Part shown: piece after piece, positions 41,801 through 51,175 of the stretch | Position numbering within the stretch: position 1 is the stretch's first letter | Layout: every line of letters starts with the position of its first letter | NCBI GenBank assembly: GCA_028688015.1 | Contig: JAQTZB010000004.1 | Coordinates: 186,001 to 250,000 of the forward strand | Direction: 5' to 3' | Origin: Elusimicrobiales bacterium | GTDB lineage: Bacteria > Elusimicrobiota > Elusimicrobia > Elusimicrobiales > UBA9959 | DNA length: 64,000 bases | Notes under the pieces: generated by a model | Told to the model about the DNA's origin: nothing | Database searches by the model: none | The model's input: only the letters and a program-made list of their open reading frames with translations | Made by a program: the position numbers and the translations under genes

Positions 41801-42877
41801 ATGGGCGCGCTCTGGGACAAGATCGGCTCCGGCCCCGCCAGGGCGGGAGAGGACCTGAAGGAACTGAAGGCCTCCGGCCTGCCGGTAGTGCTTTACGGCG
41901 ACGGCTGGTATGCGCCCTACCTCCGCGAATACCTCGCCCGCCGCGGTCTCTCCGCAGCCGCCGTCTTTACCGACGCCGGGTTCACCGCCTCCGGCGCGGC
42001 CGTCAGTTTCGACGAGGTCAACGGCAGGTTCGGCAGGTTCAACATCGTCATAGCTTTCGCCAACTCCAGGCTGGCCAGGGAAAAGCTGGCCCGCCTGGAC
42101 CTCGCCCGGGTGGCCGGCGTCTATTTCTTCGACGTGATGGGAGAGCTGCTGAACAATACCTTCGGCCGGGCCTACCTGGAGGCCCATAAGGCGCAGTTCG
42201 GCGCGGCCTATGAGCTGCTGGCCGACGACCTGTCGCGCGAGACTTGCGCGGCCTTCATCAACAGCAAACTGGGCGGGCCCGCCGAGGCGCTCGCCGACGT
42301 GAGCCGCAAGGAGCAGTATTTCCCCAAGGACATCATGGAGCTCTCTGACCGGGAGGTCTTTGTGGACGGCGGGGCTTATACCGGCGATACCTTGCTTACT
42401 TTCATGCGCCTCACCGGCGGCCGCTGTGAGCGCTGCTGCGCTTTTGAGCCGGAGCCGGCCAACGCCGTCAAACTTAAAGCCACGGTGGAAAAGCGCGGCC
42501 TGCGCGGCGTGACCGTGTTCAATAAGGGGCTGTGGAGTTCGCCCGCCACGCTGCCCTTCGCAGTGTGGCACGGCACTTCGGCCTCGGCCGTCTCAGGCGA
42601 GGGCGAGGTTTCGGTGGAGGCGGAGACGGTGGACCGCGCGGCACCCGACGCCACTTTCATAAAACTGGATATCGAAGGGGCGGAACTGGAAGCCTTAAAG
42701 GGCGCGGCTGAAACCATAAAGAGAAACCGGCCGAAACTCGCGGTCTGCGTGTATCACAAGCCGGGAGATCTTTTTGAAATCCCCTTATTCCTCCGGTCGC
42801 TGGCGCCTGAATACCGGTTTTATCTGCGCCAGCACCAGCCCGTCGCCTGCGAAACGGTCCTCTACGCCGTAGTCTGA
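41801..42877 (+). CDS. FkbM-family methyltransferase
   Basis: 358 residues. An N-terminal Rossmann-like region (VVLYGDGWYAPYLREYL) precedes the FkbM-type SAM-dependent domain with FVDGGAYTGDT (motif I), CCAFEPEPANAVKL and TFIKLDIEGAELEALKGA. Such proteins often O-methylate sugars of surface glycans, but no glycan cluster is adjacent. Confidence 0.87.
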   Translation: MGALWDKIGSGPARAGEDLKELKASGLPVVLYGDGWYAPYLREYLARRGLSAAAVFTDAGFTASGAAVSFDEVNGRFGRFNIVIAFANSRLAREKLARLDLARVAGVYFFDVMGELLNNTFGRAYLEAHKAQFGAAYELLADDLSRETCAAFINSKLGGPAEALADVSRKEQYFPKDIMELSDREVFVDGGAYTGDTLLTFMRLTGGRCERCCAFEPEPANAVKLKATVEKRGLRGVTVFNKGLWSSPATLPFAVWHGTSASAVSGEGEVSVEAETVDRAAPDATFIKLDIEGAELEALKGAAETIKRNRPKLAVCVYHKPGDLFEIPLFLRSLAPEYRFYLRQHQPVACETVLYAVV

Positions 42878-42937
42878 CCCAAAACAAAACCGCCGGCTAC
42901 CCGGCAGCTTCGCAGTCCCGTCTGCGCCACGGTCTGT

Positions 42938-44206
42938 TCAATCAGCCAGCCAGGCTATGAATTCGTCCCAGGAGGAATCGGCGGACCAGCGCAGGCCGGC
43001 GTAGCCATCGGCCGCGGCGGCGCCGGGCAGGTAGACGGCCAGGCCGTTGGAGTTGGTGTTATCCACCGGGTTGGCGCCCCAGGGGCCGCCAGTGCTGTTG
43101 GTGGTGCGGTTATAGCCGACTAGCTGGTCCTTTATCACGGAGTTCAGCCTGGCGGCCGCGGCCCGCACACCCGGGTCGGCGGAAGTTTCCCCCACGCGCC
43201 GGACGAAGTCGTAGAGGTCCTTGTTCTCACGGTAGGTGTAGCTCTTGCTTTCCTTGGCCGCGCGTACGGCTGCGGCCCTGTCGCCGGAACGCGTCATCTC
43301 GCCGGTGAAGACCCTCACCGCGGAAAGGAAAGCGGGCAGGGCCGAAGTGCGGACAAAGCTGAGCGTGGAAGCGGTGTCGTTGCCTGAATAATACTGGGAA
43401 TAGGCGTCCGCCACGGCGGCGGCGAGCTCCGCCGGAGCCATAGCGGGTTGGGCGGCAAGCCTGGCCAGGAAAGGCCCGTAGGAATAGCCGTCCGCCGGCT
43501 CGGTCTCCTCGGAGCCCACTATGTAGGCGGCCTGGTCCTTGAGTTCGTAGACCACTTCCGCCATCTGCATCAGGCAGGCGTCGGAGGCGTAAATATCCAC
43601 ACCCCCCAGCTCGGAGAGGGCCAGGGCCAGCTGCGGCACGCTGATGTGCGAGCCGGTCTCGTCGTCGTAGGAAATGCCGCGGGCGGAGGCGGGGCCGCGC
43701 TTCCAGCCGGAGCCGTGGTTCCACACTATCAGCAGATAACGCCGGGCGGGGAAACGGGTTTTGGCCCAGCGGCCGAAATCCACCAGGCTGCGATAATCGC
43801 CCATGTCCACCCTGGGCAGTTCCTGCAGCACCGGCGAGGTCACCTTGGAGCTGTTGGAGTCTTTCTGCACCAGGTAGCGGCGCACGGTCTTCCAATCGCC
43901 GTCTTCGGCGCTGTAGCCCGCTATGCGGCCCAGTTCCGCAACCACGTTCACCCTGTCTGTCGAACCCGCGGTCTCCATCTCGTTGAGATCCTTCAGGCCG
44001 AACGGCTCCAGGTTGTTTTTGCCGTTGATGTAGACCAGCACGGTCCAGTCCTTAAGCGGCTCGGCGCGCTCGGCGGCGCCCGGCGGCGGCGCCGTGGGCT
44101 CGGCGGCCGGAACGCTGTCCGCCAGAGAGGCCATCACAGGCCGGCCTTCGGCGGCGGCGCAGCTGGGCAACGCCAGGAAAAGACAGATTGATATCAGCGA
44201 GGACAT
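42938..44206 (-). CDS. Secreted clostripain-family (C11) cysteine peptidase
   Basis: 422 residues with a signal peptide (1-19). The C11 dyad is H164 (VWNHGSGW) and C211 (YASDACLMQ). The opening DWTVLVYINGKNNLEPF and the late NTNSNGLAVYLPG are also typical of the family, which cleaves after Arg or Lys. It is a close paralogue of 62631-63890. Its ATG lies 6 bp after a TAGAAT box with no Shine-Dalgarno sequence. Confidence 0.92.
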   Translation of the reverse strand: MSSLISICLFLALPSCAAAEGRPVMASLADSVPAAEPTAPPPGAAERAEPLKDWTVLVYINGKNNLEPFGLKDLNEMETAGSTDRVNVVAELGRIAGYSAEDGDWKTVRRYLVQKDSNSSKVTSPVLQELPRVDMGDYRSLVDFGRWAKTRFPARRYLLIVWNHGSGWKRGPASARGISYDDETGSHISVPQLALALSELGGVDIYASDACLMQMAEVVYELKDQAAYIVGSEETEPADGYSYGPFLARLAAQPAMAPAELAAAVADAYSQYYSGNDTASTLSFVRTSALPAFLSAVRVFTGEMTRSGDRAAAVRAAKESKSYTYRENKDLYDFVRRVGETSADPGVRAAAARLNSVIKDQLVGYNRTTNSTGGPWGANPVDNTNSNGLAVYLPGAAAADGYAGLRWSADSSWDEFIAWLAD

Positions 44207-44212
44207 TTTTAA

Positions 44213-44220
44213 ATTCTACA
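44213..44220 (-). promoter_or_regulatory. -10 promoter box, leaderless start
   Basis: Minus-strand TTTTGTAGAAT ends 6 bp before the ATG at 44206. Confidence 0.55.
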
Positions 44221-44286
44221 AAACAAGACAGCGGAAATTCTCCGGAGCTTCCGGTCCCGCGCCGATTTAATATAAACTTGTGAACA

Positions 44287-46098
44287 ATGAACAGGAAACC
44301 CGCTTACCAAGGATACTATTTCCGCCGGCTCCGGGCGCTGCGCCTGGGCTTGCTCCTGCTGCTGACCGCGGCCCCGGCCGCCGCCTCGGACCAGCCGCTC
44401 GAGCTGTCCCGCGGCAGACTGACGGTAAAGGCCAACCTCAACACCGAGGTCTTCTACACGGTTCTGAACCTGGCCGGCTCGTCTGCGGAGCTGCGCAACA
44501 CGGTCTACATGCCGCTCTACGACGACATGACGGCTTACTTCGCGCCGTATAAGGAGCACCCCGCGGTGAAGGAACTGGACTCCGGCGGGACGCTGAACTG
44601 GAATACGGGCTTCTCCTACAACGTGCCTGCGGAATTCCCCCTCTACTTCGGCGACCTGCCCGAAGGGCGCAGGCAAGCCGACTACACCAGGGAGTTCCTG
44701 GACCGCCTGCGCATACCTGGCGCCGGTCCCGGCGACCTGGAGAAAAAGGCCGCCTACATGGACGCCTATTGGGAGAAAGTGAGGGATTTCTACAACACCT
44801 CGTCCTTCGGGACCTACTGGCGGAAGGCGCGGCCCAGGTACGCCGGTTTCGTGGCCGACCTCTACGCCGCCATGCCGGAGGCCGAAGTGCTGGAGCTGCA
44901 CGAGGCGTACCACGGCGACCGCGCCTTCTCCCGCGCCGTCGCCGTGACCTCGGCCCTCACCCTGCCCTCGGGCGGCAACTATGGCCTGCGCGTGAAGGGC
45001 CGCGACGGCGCCTCGACCATCTACGACATCATGAGCGCCGTCCGCAACTCCGGCGGCGGAGCCGATTTCAGGAACGCCTCGACGGCGGAGCTCATGGCGC
45101 TGCATGAGTTCGGCCATTCTTTCTGCAACCCCGTAGTGGCCAGGCATTACGGCGAGGCTGAAAAATATTCGTTCCTGCTGCGCGGCCTGCGCGGCAAGGT
45201 GGACGGCGCCTACGGCGACTGGCGCTCCGTGCTGAACGAACTGCTGGTGCGCGCCGTGCACGCCAGGCTGCTGCTGGGGCTAAGGGGCGCGGACGCGGCC
45301 GCCGGCTTCCTGGCCAAGGAACGTGACCGCGAGGGGTTCATCTTCATAGACGACTGGTACCGGCTGCTCGGCGAATACGAGGCCGGCCGCGATAAATACC
45401 CGACCCTCGACGGATTCTACCCGCGGCTGCTGGCGGAGTTAGCCGCCTGGGGCGTTTACGAGCGGCAGGAGCCGCGCCCGTTGGGCACCAAATGGTTCAA
45501 GGCGGCGCCGGGCGGAGTGCAGTTGGTGAAGGCCGAGGTCTATGGCGCGGCTTACGCGGCCGGCCTCAGGAGCGGAGACACCGTGGCGGCCGTCGACGGC
45601 GCGCCCATGACCGCCCCGGATGCCTACCTGAGGGCGACCAAGGCCTTCGACGCGCTGCCTGCCGGCGGGGCCATGACGTTCACAGTATTGCGCTCAAGCG
45701 GCCCCGCGGACGTGCGGGTAGAGCGCGGCCTGGGACCTTTCCAGCGCGTGGTGCGGCTCGGCGCAGAGTACAGGAACGTCCGGCGGCGGGCGCCGAAAGA
45801 ACTTGGCCTTTTCTGGGCGGGCTTCGGGCCGGAAGGGATGGCGGTGGGCTTCGCCGCGGAAGACAAACCGGCCGCCCTGGCCGGCATAAAGAAAGGCGAC
45901 GTGATAAAAACGGCCGGCGGCACGCCGCTGACAAACCGCGAGGCCTATGAGCGGGCTGTCGCCGACTGGGAGAAGCTCCCCGAAGGCGGCGCCCTGAAAT
46001 TCATCGTTCTGCGGGAGGGACGGGAAACGGCCGTCGAGGTCAAGAGCGGCCAGTGGCAGGAGATCACCGAGACGGTCAGGCTATCAGGGACGAACTGA
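44287..46098 (+). CDS. Secreted DUF4932-like zinc metalloprotease with two PDZ domains
   Basis: 603 residues with a long signal peptide (1-34). Residues ~40-390 match the DUF4932-type region with zinc motif LHEFGHSF (H273, E274, H277). Two PDZ domains follow (~405-480 AAYAAGLRSGDTVAAVDG; ~490-590 AALAGIKKGDVIKTAGG). PDZ modules usually bind peptide tails and present substrate. It is probably a periplasmic or surface protease. The substrate is unknown. Confidence 0.82.
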   Translation: MNRKPAYQGYYFRRLRALRLGLLLLLTAAPAAASDQPLELSRGRLTVKANLNTEVFYTVLNLAGSSAELRNTVYMPLYDDMTAYFAPYKEHPAVKELDSGGTLNWNTGFSYNVPAEFPLYFGDLPEGRRQADYTREFLDRLRIPGAGPGDLEKKAAYMDAYWEKVRDFYNTSSFGTYWRKARPRYAGFVADLYAAMPEAEVLELHEAYHGDRAFSRAVAVTSALTLPSGGNYGLRVKGRDGASTIYDIMSAVRNSGGGADFRNASTAELMALHEFGHSFCNPVVARHYGEAEKYSFLLRGLRGKVDGAYGDWRSVLNELLVRAVHARLLLGLRGADAAAGFLAKERDREGFIFIDDWYRLLGEYEAGRDKYPTLDGFYPRLLAELAAWGVYERQEPRPLGTKWFKAAPGGVQLVKAEVYGAAYAAGLRSGDTVAAVDGAPMTAPDAYLRATKAFDALPAGGAMTFTVLRSSGPADVRVERGLGPFQRVVRLGAEYRNVRRRAPKELGLFWAGFGPEGMAVGFAAEDKPAALAGIKKGDVIKTAGGTPLTNREAYERAVADWEKLPEGGALKFIVLREGRETAVEVKSGQWQEITETVRLSGTN

Positions 46099-46120
46099 CA
46101 AGCCGTCCCGCAGAGGGGCA

Positions 46121-46155
46121 AAAACAAAACCGCCGGGCTGCCCCGGCGGTTTCGC
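46121..46155. terminator. Bidirectional terminator
   Basis: AAAACCGCCGGGCT/GCCCCGGCGGTTT between convergent genes; A-rich left and TTTCGCTTTG right flank. Confidence 0.85.
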
Positions 46156-46174
46156 TTTGCGGCTTGAAGCTGCT

Positions 46175-48067
46175 TTACTGCACGCTTACCTTGCCCTTCT
46201 TGACGAAGCCCTCGGTCCAGGTGCCGGAGCCGACTTCGGAGCGGCGCACCTTGTACCAGTCGTCCTTCTCGCCGATGATGAGCACCTTCGCGCCCGCGTT
46301 GAGCTCGGTCACCGTGCCGACGAACAGCCAGCCGGCCTTTTCCTTTATGGAAGTGCCGTCCTTATTGATGATGGCGACCCTGTTGGGGTTGGTCCGCGCG
46401 TACATCTGGCGGGCGTCGCCGATCTGCCGGCCCTTCTCGGTGAAAGTCACCACGAGCGCGTCAGAGTCCGGCGCGACCACGTCGAAGAGCTTGCCGATCT
46501 GCAGGTTAACCGCGCCGGTCGTCCGGCCGCCCACGCCTTCGGCGCGCAGGTCGGGCCTGATGGTTATCTCGCCGCGTTCGCTCCTGACCGTTATGGCCAC
46601 GGCGTCGGACTTCTGAAAGCCGAAGTTGCGCACTTCGGCCCGCAGCATCACGTTCTCGCTGGCCTCGAACTTGCCGTTGTTGTTCTCGTCGTAGAACGAG
46701 ATATTGAAGACCTTCAGCACGGCGTTCTCAGCGTAATACTTGTCAGCCGCGGCTATGCCGGCCTGCTTGCCTGCGTCGAAGGCGCCGGGGTAAACCTGGG
46801 CCGCCATCTTCTGGTAGCCCTCGTTGTAGCCGCGCTGGGTCTGCTCGGCGCAGCCGGCCGCGAAGCCTTCCTTCTGGCCTACGGCCCGGCCGTTGCTCAG
46901 GCCCTGGGCGCGCTGGTCGGCGTATTCCCTGTTGCTGTATTCCTCGTAGTAATAAGCGTACGCAGAGTTATAAGCTGTCCGGTACGCAGCCTTGTAGCCC
47001 TTGTCTTTACCGTCGGCGAAGCCGGTGCGGTAGCTGATAGAGTACTGGTTGTCGTAGGCCCGCCTGTACGCCAGGTTATATCTCTCGTTATAGCCGTCGC
47101 GCTTGGCGTCGTCGTAAGCCCGGCGGTAGCTGCGCTGATAGCCTTCCCGGTAGCCTCTCTCATAGGCCTGCCGCTCTTCCGGGGTAGCGTAGCCGTTGCG
47201 GGCCATCTCTATAGGAAGGTCCAGCTTGGCGCCAGGCGTCCGGAGACCGGCCGCGAGCAGGCTCCGCATGGCTCTCGTGTCGGCGGAGAGGCTCTGCAGC
47301 TCGGTTTCACGCTGGCTGAAGCCCGCCTGGTAGCCGGCCTTCTGCCCGCTGGCGGCTTCCATAACGGCCGCGTCGGCCTGCCCCTTGGCGTAGCCGGAAC
47401 TGTAGGAAGCGGCGTCCTGCTGGCCCAGCTGCTTGGACTCGGCGTAGGCGACGTTATAACCGTTAGTGTAGCCCGCGTCGTAGCAGCGGCGCTGGCCGGC
47501 CTGAGTGCCGTTATTGATACCGGCATTCTGGCCGTCTATGTTGCCCTGCTGCGTGCCGGCGGACTGGTCGACATTGTAACCGTCCCTGTAGCCAGCCGCG
47601 CGCCCGGCGGTATCGCCTTCGTTGGTGCCGTTGCGGCGGCCTTCTATCTCGCCGGCGTTGATGCCGTCGGCGTAACCTTCGCGGCGGCCTTCCCTGGCGC
47701 CTTTATCGGCGCCGTCTCTCATGCCGGCGTTATACGCGTGGGTAGTGTCTACCGGCGCGGGCGGCTGCGGCGGCTGCGGCGGATGGCCGGGCTGACCGGG
47801 CTGCGGCGGCTGGGGCGGCTGGACGGGATGACCGGGCTGGACGGGATGGTCCGGCTTGGGCGGATGCTGTCCGGGCTGGACGGGATGGCCGATCTGCCCG
47901 CCATTGGGCAGCGGTTTGCCCTGAAGATCTTTCTGTTCCTGGATGATCGTGTTGACGCTTTCGCCGACATCCGTCAGTTGTTTGACGGACCCGTCGGAGG
48001 CGAAGATCACGCTGGAGGCTATTAGTAGAGAGGGAAACACCGACGCCGCACAGAATTTCTTTTTCAT
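46175..48067 (-). CDS. Secreted Gly-Tyr repeat protein with C-terminal SH3b domain
   Basis: 630 residues. Signal peptide (1-24); Pro-rich stretch of HPVQPGQ/PPQP repeats (~60-108); long region of short GYxxGY/GxxxG-type repeats (~112-420, e.g. YRDGYN, YERGYREGYQRSYRRAY); a beta domain with an EF-hand-like DENNNGKFE (~450-540); and a final SH3b module (LNAGAKVLIIGEKDDWYKV). The repeat region suggests a helical, Tyr-rich rod with GxxxG packing. It is probably a cell-envelope or surface structural protein. The family was not recognised. Confidence 0.8.
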   Translation of the reverse strand: MKKKFCAASVFPSLLIASSVIFASDGSVKQLTDVGESVNTIIQEQKDLQGKPLPNGGQIGHPVQPGQHPPKPDHPVQPGHPVQPPQPPQPGQPGHPPQPPQPPAPVDTTHAYNAGMRDGADKGAREGRREGYADGINAGEIEGRRNGTNEGDTAGRAAGYRDGYNVDQSAGTQQGNIDGQNAGINNGTQAGQRRCYDAGYTNGYNVAYAESKQLGQQDAASYSSGYAKGQADAAVMEAASGQKAGYQAGFSQRETELQSLSADTRAMRSLLAAGLRTPGAKLDLPIEMARNGYATPEERQAYERGYREGYQRSYRRAYDDAKRDGYNERYNLAYRRAYDNQYSISYRTGFADGKDKGYKAAYRTAYNSAYAYYYEEYSNREYADQRAQGLSNGRAVGQKEGFAAGCAEQTQRGYNEGYQKMAAQVYPGAFDAGKQAGIAAADKYYAENAVLKVFNISFYDENNNGKFEASENVMLRAEVRNFGFQKSDAVAITVRSERGEITIRPDLRAEGVGGRTTGAVNLQIGKLFDVVAPDSDALVVTFTEKGRQIGDARQMYARTNPNRVAIINKDGTSIKEKAGWLFVGTVTELNAGAKVLIIGEKDDWYKVRRSEVGSGTWTEGFVKKGKVSVQ

Positions 48068-48188
48068 TAACGCACCCCTTGGCTCCGGACCTGGAGCAGA
48101 CTAGATAAGATATTTTAGCCGAACTATAGCCGGCTGCCTAGGGCAGAACGGCCCTGAAAGACATAGGCCCTTTGGCACCGGCTCAAAT

Positions 48189-48197
48189 TGGTAAAAT
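48189..48197 (+). promoter_or_regulatory. Extended -10 promoter, leaderless start
   Basis: TGGTAAAAT ends 7 bp before the ATG at 48205. Confidence 0.6.
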
Positions 48198-48204
48198 TAT
48201 ATCA

Positions 48205-49581
48205 ATGAAAACCCTATGGAAGAGCCACCCGCTGGACCGCGAGATCTTCCGCATAGCCCTCCCCGCCTTCCTGGGGTCGCTGGGCTTCGTCCTCTTCGAC
48301 ATCATAAACATCTTCTGGGTGGGCAAGCTGGGCACCGCCGCCATAGCGGGCGTGGCCTCGGCGGCCTTCCTGACCTGGGCGGTCTACGCTGCCATGGCCG
48401 CCACCACCGCCGGGGCGAACAGTTTAATAGCCCAGGCCTTCGGCGCGGGCAAGGCCGAAGAAGCGCGGCAGACCGCCGTGGAAGCCGCCTGGCTGAGCCT
48501 CGGCGGCAGTTTGCTGATAATGGCCCTGCTGCTGCCGAGCATCGGCCTCATCTTCCGCCTGATGGGCCTGCAGCCCGAAACCGCGGCCTACGCCAGGCAG
48601 TACCTCACCCTCTACGTCTGGGCCCTGCCGCTCTACTACCTCTGCAACCTGGCCGGCAGCGTCTTCAACGCCTACGGCGACACGCGCACCAACGTGCTGA
48701 TAATGTCCGCATCGGTGGCGGTCAACATCGCACTGGACCCGGTACTGATACTTGGCTGGCTGACCGGCCGGCCGCTGGGCGTACTGGGCGCCGCCGCGGC
48801 TTCCGCCCTTGTCACCGCTTGCGCGCTGGCGCTGCAGATCGTGTATCTGCGCCGGCGCGGCTACCTGCCGCCGCTCGCCGAGGTGCTGCGGCTCCCGGCT
48901 TTCACGCGCGCCGCGCGCATGCTCAAGATAGGCGTGCCGGCCGCTTCCGTCAACGTGGTGTGGTCGCTCGTTTACCCCGCGCTCACGGCCATCATCACGC
49001 GCTTCGGCGAGGCCCCGCTAGCCGGGCTTAGCGTCTGCTTCCGCCTGGAAGGCGTGCCCTATTTCCTGGGAATAGGTTTTTCTACCGCCATGGCCGCCCT
49101 GGTAGGGCAGTCCTTCGGCCGCGGCGACATGCAGCGGGTGCGGCAGATCGTGACGCGCGGCCGCCTGCTCATCACGACGCTGCTGCTGCCGGTGGCACTG
49201 GCTTTCATCTTTATTCCCGAGCTGCTGGTGCGCCCGATGACAGCGGACCCGGAAGTGATAGCCAACGCGGCGCGCTACCTGCGCACAGTCGGCTACTTCG
49301 AGATCTTCCTGGGCTGGGAACTGCTGTTCGAGGGCGTCTTCACGGGGCTCGGCCATACCCGCGACTACATGTTCATCGCCGTGCCGCTGACGCTGGCGCG
49401 CTGGCCGGCGGCCTGGCTGCTGGCCATAACTTTGGGCTTCGGCACCGCTGGCATCTGGTGGGCCATCACTCTCTCAACTTTCGCTAAGGGCGCCTGGGCC
49501 TCCTGGCTGTTCCACCGGGGCGGCACCACCTCCCGCCTGCTGCGGGCGAGTGAAGCCCCGGCGCTGGCACCGCAGCCCTGA
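48205..49581 (+). CDS. MATE-family multidrug/toxin exporter
   Basis: 458 residues with 12 membrane helices in two similar halves: IALPAFLGSLGFVLFDIINIFWVG in the first, and the matching second-half segment MLKIGVPAASVNVVWSLVY. Family blocks GAGKAEEARQ and GQSFGRGDM are present. MATE carriers exchange Na+ or H+ for cationic drugs or metabolites. The ATG at 48205 gives the standard N-terminus. Confidence 0.92.
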   Translation: MKTLWKSHPLDREIFRIALPAFLGSLGFVLFDIINIFWVGKLGTAAIAGVASAAFLTWAVYAAMAATTAGANSLIAQAFGAGKAEEARQTAVEAAWLSLGGSLLIMALLLPSIGLIFRLMGLQPETAAYARQYLTLYVWALPLYYLCNLAGSVFNAYGDTRTNVLIMSASVAVNIALDPVLILGWLTGRPLGVLGAAAASALVTACALALQIVYLRRRGYLPPLAEVLRLPAFTRAARMLKIGVPAASVNVVWSLVYPALTAIITRFGEAPLAGLSVCFRLEGVPYFLGIGFSTAMAALVGQSFGRGDMQRVRQIVTRGRLLITTLLLPVALAFIFIPELLVRPMTADPEVIANAARYLRTVGYFEIFLGWELLFEGVFTGLGHTRDYMFIAVPLTLARWPAAWLLAITLGFGTAGIWWAITLSTFAKGAWASWLFHRGGTTSRLLRASEAPALAPQP

Positions 49582-49587
49582 CCCCGA

Positions 49588-49614
49588 AACAAAACCGCCG
49601 GGCTCTCCCGGCGG
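49588..49614. terminator. Bidirectional terminator
   Basis: CCGCCGGG/CCCGGCGG with a CTCT loop and AAAACAAAA left flank, between convergent genes. Confidence 0.75.
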
Positions 49615-49654
49615 CCAGGCCGCATAAATAGTCCGGCAGTTAAGAACCTCCCGC

Positions 49655-50464
49655 TTACCGGACCGCAATGCCGCGGGCGGCGCAGAAGGCGCGCAGATCC
49701 CCGGGCAATTCTACGGAGAAGACGAGCTCGAGCCCCGCTTTGCGCAGATCTATTTCAGCGCAATGCAGCGCCTGCCGCGGCAGCAAGAGTTTTTCTTCCA
49801 GGGCCGGCGTCCAGCCATTGTCGAGAAAGTCCAGGTAATAGCGGGCGCTTGGCCCGTAGACCTTGTCTCCCGCCAGGCTGTGGCCAAGCCATTGCGCATG
49901 GGCCCGGATCTGGTGCATGCGGCCGGTTTCGGTAACCACACGCGCCAGGGTAAGCCCGCCGGCGCGGCTGATGGGGGTGAAGTGCGTCACCGCCGTCTTG
50001 CCGTCGGGCCTTACGCAGGTTTTGAAGTACACCGGGCTGTCTTCATCGGGGCCCAGCGGCTGGTTTACCGTCACCGGGCCGGCAAGTTCGCCCGTCATTA
50101 TCGCCAGGTAGGTTTTCGCCACCCGCCGCCGCTGCATAGCGGCCTGCAGGCGGCCCGCCACCGCCGGGGTTTTAGCCAGCACCACCACGCCGCTGGTCTC
50201 GCGGTCGAGCCGGAACACCAGGTGGGCGGCGGCAAGGCCGAAGCGCTCGCGCACGGCCCCCGCCAGGCTGGACCACGGCCCGTCCTTGGACGGGTGGCAG
50301 ATAATGTCCCCGGGCTTGTTTACAACTATAACCTGGTCGTCGTTGTGGATTATCCAGCTGTCGAGTTCCGCCGGAGCTATCTGGCCCACGTTCACCAGCC
50401 GCGGCTTGCGCGGCCAGGGGCAGGCCAGCCGCGGATTGAACGCGGGGCGGTCTATCGGGTTCAT
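49655..50464 (-). CDS. RluA-family RNA pseudouridine synthase (paralogue)
   Basis: 269 residues. Catalytic motif HLVFRLDRETSGVVVLAK, then GRMHQIRAHAQWLG and LAGDKVYG. It is closely similar to 5714-6478 but has an N-terminal extension of ~30 residues (RPAFNPRLACPWP). It starts 15 bp after ndk and is probably co-transcribed with it. Confidence 0.9.
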   Translation of the reverse strand: MNPIDRPAFNPRLACPWPRKPRLVNVGQIAPAELDSWIIHNDDQVIVVNKPGDIICHPSKDGPWSSLAGAVRERFGLAAAHLVFRLDRETSGVVVLAKTPAVAGRLQAAMQRRRVAKTYLAIMTGELAGPVTVNQPLGPDEDSPVYFKTCVRPDGKTAVTHFTPISRAGGLTLARVVTETGRMHQIRAHAQWLGHSLAGDKVYGPSARYYLDFLDNGWTPALEEKLLLPRQALHCAEIDLRKAGLELVFSVELPGDLRAFCAARGIAVR

Positions 50465-50479
50465 GCAGCGGGGCCGCCC

Positions 50480-51025
50480 TTATTTATATTCCTCCGGCCA
50501 CGGGCCGGTGCGGGTCTTGGGCCCGCCGGGTTCCACCCAGACTTTGCGGTTGCCGTCCAGTTTGGTGGGGAACAGTTCTACGGTCAGTTCTTCGGGCCAG
50601 AACCAGAGCTTGATCTCGCGCTCGCCTTCGATGGGGTCCGACGAGACGTGCACCACGTTCTCGAAGATGCCCTTGGTGGTCACCCGGCCGAGGCTGCCGC
50701 GGATGGTGCGGTAATCAGCCTCCTCCGGGTTGGTGGCGCCGGCAATGGCGCGGGCTTTCTTCACTGCGTTCTCGCCGGTAAAAGCGAAGGCCAGCACGTT
50801 GTCCTGGTTGTTGTCGAACTCCCCCATGATGAAGCGGATAAGCTCGTCGTAAAAGGGCTTCTCGCGCAGGTGGTGGTAATGCGCCTGGGCCAGTTCCCTG
50901 GTGACCTTGGCCATGCGCGCGGCCACCATGCGCAGGCCGGTGGCCTCGAAGCGCGTCAGCACGTAGCCCGCCAGCCCCTTCACCATCCCGTCGGGCTTAA
51001 CTATTACCAGTATAGATTCTTCCAT
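50480..51025 (-). CDS. ndk: Nucleoside-diphosphate kinase (NDK) domain protein
   Basis: 181 residues; catalytic His in NVVHVSSD, N-terminal ILVIVKPDGMVKGLAG and YRTIRGSLG are NDK hallmarks. NDK balances NTP pools by phosphotransfer from ATP. It is longer than the usual ~140 residues, with extra sequence in the middle and at the C-terminus (FPTKLDGNRKVWVEPGG), so it belongs to a less common branch. The start at 51023-51025 gives the normal N-terminus. Confidence 0.88.
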   Translation of the reverse strand: MEESILVIVKPDGMVKGLAGYVLTRFEATGLRMVAARMAKVTRELAQAHYHHLREKPFYDELIRFIMGEFDNNQDNVLAFAFTGENAVKKARAIAGATNPEEADYRTIRGSLGRVTTKGIFENVVHVSSDPIEGEREIKLWFWPEELTVELFPTKLDGNRKVWVEPGGPKTRTGPWPEEYK

Positions 51026-51052
51026 TTGTCGCTCCCGGGAAACCAATTTGGG

Positions 51053-51169
51053 CTACATCTCCGGCGCGGTCTGCCCGCCGAACCCCCGCTTCTTCGCCTC
51101 GCTTTCTATATAGCGCTGCAGCTGGCCCAGCGTAGCCCCTTCCGGCAAACCTTTCACTGTAGTTCTCAT
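51053..51169 (-). CDS. 38-residue small ORF with MazG-like N-terminus
   Basis: Reads MRTTVKGLPEGATLGQLQRY then IESEAKKRGFGGQTAPEM and stops. The pattern LGQLQRYIxxxxKKRGF resembles the first helix of MazG-type nucleotide pyrophosphohydrolases, so it is either a truncated remnant or a genuine small protein. Its ATG is 6 bp after a TAGAAT box and it ends 27 bp before ndk, so it heads that operon. Confidence 0.45.
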   Translation of the reverse strand: MRTTVKGLPEGATLGQLQRYIESEAKKRGFGGQTAPEM

Positions 51170-51175
51170 CCCTCA

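Noticed and set aside
44280..44552. GTG start at 44280 for the DUF4932 protease, 6 bp after TAATAT
   Set aside because: That GTG is in a different frame and gives a 90-codon product without signal peptide; the ATG at 44287 starts the real protein.
46157..48025. 622-codon plus-strand open frame antisense to the Gly-Tyr repeat gene
   Set aside because: Mirror of a repetitive coding sequence; Val/Ala/Leu-rich without domains, while the minus-strand product has a signal peptide and SH3b domain.
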